6,712 nucleotides of DNA from Candidatus Moranbacteria bacterium UBA1302 (lineage in GTDB: Bacteria; Patescibacteriota; Minisyncoccia; Moranbacterales; UBA1568), in contig DBUA01000060.1 of the NCBI GenBank assembly GCA_002307715.1, positions 5,497 to 12,208 of the forward strand. The letters are read 5' to 3'. Shown one piece after another: positions 1 through 3,564 of the stretch; the stretch's first letter is position 1; each line of letters starts with the position of its first letter. A program made the position numbers and the translations under genes. Below the pieces are notes generated by a model, which saw only the letters and a program-made list of their open reading frames with translations, was not told the DNA's origin and searched no databases.

Positions 1-263
1 CCCTTATCGCTGAATTCCGCAAGGATAGCAAATCCGAGCTTCATGGCGGACGCTTGCCCGCCGGTTGGCTCATCGATCATGTGGGCCTTCGCGGTAAATG
101 CGTCGGTGGCGCCATGGTGAGCAATCAGCATCCGAATTATATCGTGAATGACGGTACGGCGACTGCTGAAGATGTCGTTATGCTTGCGAGTCTCATCAAG
201 CAGCGTGTGCGTGATGATCTTGGCGTACAGCTTAAAGAAGAAGTGCAGTTCGTTGGTTTCTAA
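1..263 (+). CDS. murB: UDP-N-acetylenolpyruvoylglucosamine reductase (MurB), C-terminal end only
   Basis: This is the 3' end of murB; the reading frame is open from the window edge (first full codon at base 3) to a TAA stop. MurB is the cytoplasmic FAD enzyme that reduces UDP-GlcNAc-enolpyruvate to UDP-MurNAc with NADPH in peptidoglycan precursor synthesis. The visible part is the C-terminal substrate-binding domain: the PAGWLID motif, a GGAMVSNQHPNYIVN segment of the kind seen in type II MurB, a TAEDV helix and the closing LKEEVQFVG. The second Glu of EEV (bases 240-242) aligns with the catalytic glutamate of E. coli MurB (Glu325), so the active-site acid is kept. The FAD domain and the catalytic Ser lie outside the window. 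A TTG at 54 is not the start, because homologous sequence continues upstream of it. The small membrane protein gene follows 39 nt later. Confidence 0.95.
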   Translation, partial: LIAEFRKDSKSELHGGRLPAGWLIDHVGLRGKCVGGAMVSNQHPNYIVNDGTATAEDVVMLASLIKQRVRDDLGVQLKEEVQFVGF

Positions 264-302
264 TGTGTCTACGAAAGTAGTATCCATATAACAATTCCGC
301 CT

Positions 303-500
303 ATGGAAGCAGATATCCTTAAAAAGCTTGAAGAGCAAGATCAGAAACTTGAAGCGATCCGTGTTTCCGTTGAAAAGACCCGTTCTTATTTCCTTTGGAC
401 GCTTATCGTATCTATCGCGCTTTTCGTGTTGCCGCTTTTCGGTCTTATGTTCGCCATCCCGTTTTTTCTGTCGACGTTTTCAGCCGCCTATTCTGTTTGA
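303..500 (+). CDS. small membrane protein with N-terminal coiled-coil-like helix (65 aa)
   Basis: The function is unknown. The protein has a charged, heptad-like N-terminal helix (about residues 3-27, rich in Lys, Glu, Leu and Gln) followed by a strongly hydrophobic stretch at residues 30-57 with prolines at 44 and 53. This could be one long membrane helix or a short hairpin; no signal peptidase site is seen. The pattern of a charged helix followed by a YFLWTLI-type membrane entry is one I recall from short hypothetical proteins beside murB in Patescibacteria, but this is memory and not a search. It starts 39 nt after murB and ends 42 nt before the HPF gene, so it is probably co-transcribed with both. 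No Shine-Dalgarno sequence precedes the ATG. An overlapping frame (328-513) was discarded because this frame gives the coherent membrane protein. Confidence 0.8.
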   Translation: MEADILKKLEEQDQKLEAIRVSVEKTRSYFLWTLIVSIALFVLPLFGLMFAIPFFLSTFSAAYSV

Positions 501-542
501 TTTCGAACAATGAGAGATAATTCAAGATAATACATCGGATTT

Positions 543-893
543 ATGCAGATGCGATTCATGTCGAAGGGTATGGAGTTGGCTGACACCTCCAAGGCATATA
601 TTCAAAAGCGTCTTGGACGCATCGAGAAGCTTGTTGATTCCATGAGCGAAATTGAAGTTGAAACCGATTGTGACAAGAAAGGCATGTATCGTGTTGAAAT
701 TATGGTGAAGACCCCGCATGACCTGTATCGTTCTGAAAATATTGCCGAAAACATAGAGGCTGCGACTGACGTTGCTCTTGATGAGCTTGAAACTCAGATC
801 AGTCGGACGAAAGATAGGCGACATGATCTCAAGATACGCGGCGGCCGATCAATCAAGAAGAGCATCGTTGTCGATAGCGATGCGCGCTTTTGA
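543..893 (+). CDS. hpf: ribosome hibernation promoting factor, short form (HPF/RaiA family)
   Basis: The 116-residue protein matches the single-domain ribosome-associated inhibitor / HPF family. It begins MQMRF.SKGMELAD, like the family's first strand and helix, continues with the helix YIQKRLGRIEKL (19-30), an acidic strand (EIEVETD), a second strand (YRVEIMVKTP), and the long helix 66-89, which contains the pattern IEAATDVALDELETQI. A basic tail (KDRRHDLKIRGGRSIKK) follows. Family members bind the 30S decoding region and silence or dimerise ribosomes in stationary phase. The long form's extra C-terminal dimerisation domain is absent. The start at 543 fits the family N-terminus exactly; there is no Shine-Dalgarno site. 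The gene ends in TGA and is followed 37 nt later by an intrinsic terminator, so it is the last gene of the murB-side unit. In some bacteria hpf sits directly next to secA; here 2.6 kb of other genes separate them. Confidence 0.93.
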   Translation: MQMRFMSKGMELADTSKAYIQKRLGRIEKLVDSMSEIEVETDCDKKGMYRVEIMVKTPHDLYRSENIAENIEAATDVALDELETQISRTKDRRHDLKIRGGRSIKKSIVVDSDARF

Positions 894-930
894 AAGATCG
901 TTTACGTAAGCCTGAAAAATCGATAGTGTG

Positions 931-958
931 AAGAACCGGTTCGTAAGAACCGGTTTTT
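931..958 (+). terminator. intrinsic terminator after hpf
   Basis: The arms AACCGGTT (934-941) and AACCGGTT (948-955) enclose a 6-nt CGTAAG loop. Pairing can extend outward by a G-U and two A-U pairs, using part of the T run (954-958). The same bases also form a tandem AAGAACCGGTT direct repeat. It closes the hpf transcript and insulates it from the promoter that begins at 967. Confidence 0.85.
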
Positions 959-966
959 GTGTATTA

Positions 967-995
967 TTGACTTTTTTGTGTATTTATGATAAAAT
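967..995 (+). promoter_or_regulatory. sigma70-type promoter of orphan cassette 1
   Basis: The -35 element is TTGACT (967-972), the spacer is 17 nt, and the -10 element is TAAAAT (990-995) preceded by TGA, giving an extended -10. Transcription would start near 1002, leaving a leader of about 107 nt before the ATG at 1109. An ATG at 986 lies inside this promoter and cannot be a start if the promoter is used. Confidence 0.75.
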
Positions 996-1095
996 ATGAG
1001 AAAGTGGAAAGAGAAAGTTTTTTGAAGTTCTTGTTTTGCAGAGGCACCATGTGTGGGTGTATGATATCGGTAGTACTTTTTGTTTTTTTGAAAAC

Positions 1096-1100
1096 GGAGG
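1096..1100 (+). promoter_or_regulatory. ribosome binding site that fixes the start of orphan 1
   Basis: GGAGG lies 8 nt before the ATG at 1109. It decides this start over the in-frame upstream ATGs at 986 (inside the promoter) and 1049 (only a weaker AGAGG 4 nt upstream). Confidence 0.75.
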
Positions 1101-1108
1101 GGACTGTC

Positions 1109-1567
1109 ATGAAAATCAATCATGGGGCATGTCATAGCGGTTTTGATCTCAACGTAGTGCAGGCTGCAGTTGCGCTTGATTGGTTCAATCTGAGTTCGCG
1201 CATCATGGATTTTTGTACGTCCAAGTCGGAATGGCATGGACCGATTATCGGATGTGCTGCGGATGTCAGTATCGCCGCTGCGCGTTTTCTGGATTCTGGT
1301 CTGCCATCGGATTCTGATTATTTTTTAGTAGGATGCTATGATCAGGCGGCTGTCATTCTGCAAGTAGACCCGTTTTGTTCGCAGGAATTCTGTGACAGCA
1401 CTGGCAGGCGGCGTCGGACGATGGCAATGTTCCCGGACCCATTCGAAGGAAATGGGAGTATCCAGGAATTATTTTTTCACGCACGGCAACTATTCTGTTC
1501 GGCGCGGTATAATCGACCTATCGATTGGTATAGTCACGGGAGAATGTCTGTTACGCGGATCCAGTAA
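1109..1567 (+). CDS. orphan cassette 1: unrecognised Cys-containing protein (152 aa)
   Basis: I do not recognise this protein. It is 152 residues from the ATG chosen by the GGAGG site. It has seven cysteines (8, 36, 49, 76, 90, 95, 130), no obvious signal peptide from this start, a helix-like hydrophobic N-terminal half (residues 14-30 and 50-60), a strand-like YFLVGCYDQAAVILQVD segment, and a basic patch RRRR at 100-103. No nucleotide-binding or catalytic motif stands out. It is a single-gene unit: its own promoter at 967-995 and a terminator that starts 17 nt after the stop. The frame remains open upstream to 986; starting at 1049 would add a short Cys-containing hydrophobic stretch (CMISVVLFVF), a possible membrane or signal-like segment, but the ribosome site argues against it. 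An overlapping +1 frame at 1392-1601 runs into the terminator and is less credible. Confidence 0.7.
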   Translation: MKINHGACHSGFDLNVVQAAVALDWFNLSSRIMDFCTSKSEWHGPIIGCAADVSIAAARFLDSGLPSDSDYFLVGCYDQAAVILQVDPFCSQEFCDSTGRRRRTMAMFPDPFEGNGSIQELFFHARQLFCSARYNRPIDWYSHGRMSVTRIQ

Positions 1568-1584
1568 TGTTTTTCGGATCGACG

Positions 1585-1623
1585 TCCTGCATACGTGCTA
1601 AAGCATGTGTGCAGGATTTTTTT
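1585..1623 (+). terminator. intrinsic terminator of orphan cassette 1
   Basis: A very long stem runs from TCCTGCATAC (1585-1594) to GTGTGCAGGA (1607-1616). With the inner GTGC / GCAT pairing it makes about 14 base pairs including two G-U pairs, and is followed by seven T (1617-1623). This is one of the strongest rho-independent terminators in the window. Confidence 0.93.
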
Positions 1624-1691
1624 ATGGTCATCACGCAGCAAATTTTTGTTCATGTTAGAGAGTATGGGCTTAATGATTTTGGATGCTTGTG

Positions 1692-1720
1692 TTGACGGGA
1701 GGATGGTTTCGTGATAGATT
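1692..1720 (+). promoter_or_regulatory. sigma70-type promoter of orphan cassette 2
   Basis: TTGACG (1692-1697), a 17-nt spacer and TAGATT (1715-1720), with TGA just before the -10 (extended -10). Predicted start is near 1727, with a leader of about 59 nt. An 8-bp palindrome ATCCGGAT (1734-1741) lies just downstream. The preceding 1624-1691, between terminator and promoter, shows nothing I can interpret. Confidence 0.65.
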
Positions 1721-1774
1721 TTATTCTCTGGGAATCCGGATGAGTAGTTTAAAAATCTGCTTTTTATCAACAAG

Positions 1775-1779
1775 AGGAG
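1775..1779 (+). promoter_or_regulatory. Shine-Dalgarno site of orphan cassette 2
   Basis: AGGAG within a purine-rich AAGAGGAGAAAG run, 6 nt before the ATG at 1786. It has the same spacing as in cassettes 3 and 4, whereas the housekeeping genes here have none. Confidence 0.85.
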
Positions 1780-1785
1780 AAAGCG

Positions 1786-2229
1786 ATGCTTTTCGATAGG
1801 GATTTGTTTTTGAAGGTCTTCATTCAAGATCCAATGTCTGCCGGCATCAAATATGGCAGGTCGTGGCAGCTTGCGTCGAACATTTTCGCGGCAGAGGCCT
1901 GCTGTCTGGTGAGTCCTGACAAGTGGTCGGTTACGTATTACTTTGATGACCGTGAAGTGAGGTTTCGCGATGAATGGATCCGTAAGTGGCAGATAGGTAC
2001 GACGTTGTACCTCCGATTGAAAAACGGATTCATCTTTGAGGAGATCCTGTATGGTGACGGTGACCGCTGCATCAGCTTTCGCCTGAAAGAGCTTTATGCG
2101 CATGCAGGTATTTCCGGTGAGAGCGTCTTGAGTGATGCCAAAGACTTGTTCGTTGTTTCGAAGGGCGACGACGAAATCCAATGGTTTGAATCTCCAGAGC
2201 CTATCGTGGCTGTTGTTGAAGCGGCTTGA
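1786..2229 (+). CDS. orphan cassette 2: unrecognised protein (147 aa)
   Basis: I do not recognise this 147-residue protein. The start is set by AGGAG 6 nt upstream. The composition looks like a soluble, mixed alpha/beta protein that is aromatic-rich: WSVTYYFDD (47-55), a DEWIRKWQIG segment (62-71), alternating strand-like TLYLRLKNGFIFEEILYG (73-90), then ISFRLKELYAHAG and LFVVSKGDDEIQWFE near the end. There are three cysteines, two adjacent (39-40). No signal peptide or membrane helix is seen. It is a monocistronic unit with its own promoter and a terminator 20 nt after the TGA. A 240-codon open frame on the opposite strand (1534-2256) covers it, but that frame would cross a strong + strand terminator and promoter, and the ribosome site supports the + strand gene. 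No function is proposed. Confidence 0.75.
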   Translation: MLFDRDLFLKVFIQDPMSAGIKYGRSWQLASNIFAAEACCLVSPDKWSVTYYFDDREVRFRDEWIRKWQIGTTLYLRLKNGFIFEEILYGDGDRCISFRLKELYAHAGISGESVLSDAKDLFVVSKGDDEIQWFESPEPIVAVVEAA

Positions 2230-2249
2230 GTATCGTCGCAGCGAATAAC

Positions 2250-2292
2250 GCCGCACCTTTGAGACTTTTATGTCTCGGGTGCGGCTTTTTTT
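2250..2292 (+). terminator. intrinsic terminator of orphan cassette 2
   Basis: The outer stem GCCGCACC (2250-2257) pairs with GGTGCGGC (2278-2285). An inner stem GAGAC / GTCTC closes a TTTTAT loop, with a small bulge between the two. Seven T (2286-2292) follow. Confidence 0.93.
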
Positions 2293-2330
2293 ATGATTTG
2301 TGTTTTTTGGTAGTATCGAGTATCGTGCGG

Positions 2331-2360
2331 TTGACGAATGGTGTGTTTCTGTGGTACAAG
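2331..2360 (+). promoter_or_regulatory. sigma70-type promoter of orphan cassette 3
   Basis: TTGACG (2331-2336), an 18-nt spacer and TACAAG (2355-2360) preceded by TGG (extended -10). The -10 is a weaker match than in its neighbours. The predicted start near 2367 falls inside the inverted repeat at 2361-2389, which could therefore act as an operator. Confidence 0.55.
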
Positions 2361-2389
2361 TCGGATATCCGGAAACAACGGGTATCCGA
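2361..2389 (+). promoter_or_regulatory. 11-bp inverted repeat at the predicted transcription start of cassette 3
   Basis: TCGGATATCCG (2361-2371) pairs with CGGGTATCCGA (2379-2389) around a 7-nt GAAACAA loop, with ten Watson-Crick pairs and one G-U. The left arm is itself nearly a palindrome (CGGATATCCG), so the two arms also form a direct repeat. Lying directly after the -10 and before the ribosome site, it may be a repressor operator or, if transcription starts earlier, a 5' leader hairpin. There is no T run, so it is not a terminator. Confidence 0.55.
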
Positions 2390-2406
2390 GTATCTTGAAA
2401 TTTTCA

Positions 2407-2411
2407 AGGAG
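2407..2411 (+). promoter_or_regulatory. Shine-Dalgarno site that fixes the start of orphan 3
   Basis: AGGAG (within AAGGAGA, 2406-2412) lies 6 nt before the ATG at 2418. It rules out the far-upstream in-frame TTG at 2226, which would place the gene across the preceding terminator and its own promoter. Confidence 0.85.
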
Positions 2412-2417
2412 ATAGCC

Positions 2418-2858
2418 ATGAAAGGAAGAGGGGGCGATATAGGCGAAGTAGTGCGTTTTTTGACGCAGCCGAATTCGAACGGATTTCATGATCCGACAGG
2501 CCGTACCAAGAGGAATAAGATGATGACAGATGGTATGGATTTTGCGAGAAGATTCGCTCAGTTGGCGATTCAAAGCGGCTATCATCATACCAAGTTCGTC
2601 ATCGTTCTCGTCGAGGAATGTCCACGGTGGTACGAATTCGTTGAGGCACTCAAGTATATCATCACCTGCGATAAGGAAGCGTTCGGCTCGGTTACGAAAT
2701 TGTGGCTGCCGCTAAACGTCTTTTCGGATCGGTATCTCATACCGAACGTGCCTGATTTGCAACGTTTGCTTCGAAAAGGTCCGCGTCCGGGGAAAGCCTT
2801 TACGATCGTTTTGGACAATAGTGGCAGTACGGTATATGAGGTCGCTATTTCGATGTAA
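2418..2858 (+). CDS. orphan cassette 3: unrecognised protein (146 aa)
   Basis: I do not recognise this protein. From the ATG chosen by the AAGGAG site it has 146 residues. It begins with a Gly/Arg/Lys-rich polar segment containing HDPTGRTKRNKMM, followed by a helix (DFARRFAQLAIQSGYHH), a hydrophobic strand-like FVIVLVEECP, a helix WYEFVEALKYIIT, a segment KLWLPLNVFSDRYLIPNVPD, a helix with a basic end LQRLLRKGPRPGK and a final strand pair AFTIVLDNSGSTVYEVAISM. This alternation suggests a compact alpha/beta cytoplasmic fold; there is no signal peptide or membrane helix. No catalytic motif can be named. It is a single-gene unit with its own promoter, an inverted repeat in the leader and a terminator starting 20 nt after the TAA. 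The frame stays open upstream to 2226, but that region holds the preceding terminator and this gene's promoter. Confidence 0.78.
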   Translation: MKGRGGDIGEVVRFLTQPNSNGFHDPTGRTKRNKMMTDGMDFARRFAQLAIQSGYHHTKFVIVLVEECPRWYEFVEALKYIITCDKEAFGSVTKLWLPLNVFSDRYLIPNVPDLQRLLRKGPRPGKAFTIVLDNSGSTVYEVAISM

Positions 2859-2878
2859 AAAATCTCGGCATTGGAACG

Positions 2879-2927
2879 AAACCGCATGAATACCTGGCTT
2901 ATCAAGGCTGATATCATGCGGTTTTTT
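2879..2927 (+). terminator. intrinsic terminator of orphan cassette 3
   Basis: The stem AACCGCATGA (2880-2889) pairs perfectly with TCATGCGGTT (2914-2923), extendable by one A-T, around a 24-nt interior that pairs only weakly. The T run is at 2922-2927. Confidence 0.88.
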
Positions 2928-2943
2928 ATGTCGATAAGCGCAT

Positions 2944-2973
2944 TTGACGATACGATGTCGGTTAGAGTAGAGT
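2944..2973 (+). promoter_or_regulatory. possible sigma70-type promoter of orphan cassette 4
   Basis: TTGACG (2944-2949), an 18-nt spacer and TAGAGT (2968-2973). This is the weakest -10 of the set and has no TGN extension. Its position directly between a terminator and a ribosome site supports it. The predicted start is near 2980. Confidence 0.5.
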
Positions 2974-2974
2974 G

Positions 2975-2999
2975 AAACCGGGAATATTTCCCATAGTTT
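2975..2999 (+). promoter_or_regulatory. inverted repeat in the short leader of cassette 4
   Basis: GGGAATATTTCCC (2980-2992) is a perfect 5-bp inverted repeat around TAT. Outer AAAC (2975-2978) and GTTT (2996-2999) can add four pairs across a small internal loop. It sits at the predicted transcription start and 4 nt before the AAGGAG site, so it could be an operator or a structure that modulates initiation. Confidence 0.4.
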
Positions 3000-3003
3000 A
3001 CAA

Positions 3004-3008
3004 AGGAG
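3004..3008 (+). promoter_or_regulatory. Shine-Dalgarno site of orphan cassette 4
   Basis: AGGAG (in AAAGGAG) lies 6 nt before the ATG at 3015. It supports this + strand gene over the longer open frame on the opposite strand (3021-3557). Confidence 0.85.
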
Positions 3009-3014
3009 CCGCAG

Positions 3015-3413
3015 ATGTTTTCACCTGGTAATCGTGTATACTGTCGGGATGGGAAAAATGCCCGCCCTCGTCCTCCAGAAAGCAGGAGTAAGAAGACCGG
3101 AGGCATTCCTGGAAGTCGTGCAGCGCGTCTTGCGTGGGAATTCGATCAACACGAAGAGTGGAAAGTGCAGCAGCGTGTCAATTGGGCACAGAATCTTTTG
3201 GCACGGTCGTTGATGAGCTGTTATCAGCGACGTTTGAAAGCACAGCGTTCGGCACCGGCAAAATCTCCCGGATATATCATGAAGTGTCGTCGGGCATTCA
3301 TCCGGTATTTGTTGCGTTGTGAAAAACGTGGCAAGTGTCCCAAGTATGTGCCGAGCTGGTATTCGGTTCAGGGTGTGGAAATTTTCGAAGGGGAGAAGTG
3401 CGCATTCGTTTGA
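3015..3413 (+). CDS. orphan cassette 4: small, very basic Cys-containing protein (132 aa)
   Basis: I do not recognise this protein. It has 132 residues, with about 28 Lys/Arg against about 10 Asp/Glu, so it is strongly basic. The first 40 residues are polar, Pro/Arg/Lys-rich and probably disordered. A helical core follows (WEFDQHEEWKVQQRVNWAQNLLARSLMSCYQRR in pieces over 41-73), then a basic helix CRRAFIRYLLRCEKRGKC (91-108) with a C-x5-C pair, and a short aromatic tail. Six cysteines (10, 69, 91, 102, 108, 129) are too irregular to call a zinc finger. Charge and composition would suit nucleic acid or ribosome binding, which is inference only. It is monocistronic, with an AGGAG site 6 nt upstream, an upstream promoter and a terminator 11 nt after the TGA. 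Confidence 0.72.
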   Translation: MFSPGNRVYCRDGKNARPRPPESRSKKTGGIPGSRAARLAWEFDQHEEWKVQQRVNWAQNLLARSLMSCYQRRLKAQRSAPAKSPGYIMKCRRAFIRYLLRCEKRGKCPKYVPSWYSVQGVEIFEGEKCAFV

Positions 3414-3424
3414 AAGCGGCTTCG

Positions 3425-3468
3425 AACGGGACATAGAGCAGCAGAGACTGCCTGTCCCGTTTTTATTT
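3425..3468 (+). terminator. intrinsic terminator of orphan cassette 4, upstream of secA
   Basis: AACGGGACA (3425-3433) pairs with TGTCCCGTT (3453-3461), a 9-bp stem. The interior can form a small GCAG / CTGC helix. The tail is T-rich (3460-3468, TTTTTATTT). The secA promoter begins about 7 nt later. Confidence 0.88.
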
Positions 3469-3475
3469 GTCTTTT

Positions 3476-3504
3476 TTGACGCTCTGCCTATCCTCTGGTA
3501 AGAT
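3476..3504 (+). promoter_or_regulatory. secA promoter, sigma70-type with extended -10
   Basis: TTGACG (3476-3481), an exact 17-nt spacer and TAAGAT (3499-3504) preceded by TGG. Transcription should begin near 3511, giving a leader of about 54 nt without a ribosome site close to the ATG. It has the same design as the promoters of cassettes 1 to 3. Confidence 0.75.
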
Positions 3505-3564
3505 TGGAAGGAAATTGGCTTTATTGAAGGAAAAGTAATTCCTGATTTTTGATGCATTTATCCT

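Noticed and set aside
269..280. CTAC-GAAA-GTAG mini hairpin after murB as a terminator
   Set aside because: A 4-bp stem with no T run is too weak to terminate; it may be chance.
526..531. GATAAT as a possible -10 for hpf
   Set aside because: No acceptable -35 lies 16-18 nt upstream; the best TTGATT (497-502) is 23 nt away. Co-transcription with the upstream genes is simpler.
1392..1601. Overlapping + strand frame at the end of orphan 1, possibly a sign of a frameshift
   Set aside because: It runs into the terminator stem, whereas the main frame stops 17 nt before it, as in the other cassettes. No family match supports a frame change.
1534..2256. 240-codon open frame on the - strand over cassettes 1 and 2
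   Set aside because: It crosses a very strong + strand terminator, a promoter and an SD-led + strand gene. Its translation has no recognisable family features and it lacks its own ribosome site.
2226..2417. N-terminal extension of orphan 3 from a TTG at 2226
   Set aside because: The stretch contains the preceding terminator and this gene's own promoter; the AAGGAG site points to the ATG at 2418.
3021..3557. 178-codon open frame on the - strand over cassette 4 and the secA promoter
   Set aside because: The + strand gene at 3015 has a clear SD, promoter and terminator. The reverse frame would run through the secA promoter and looks like a shadow.
894..3564. Search for tRNA, CRISPR repeats, transposase or attachment-site repeats around the orphan island
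   Set aside because: No cloverleaf, regularly spaced repeats, transposase-like protein or convincing flanking direct repeats were seen by eye; mobility by a known element is not supported.
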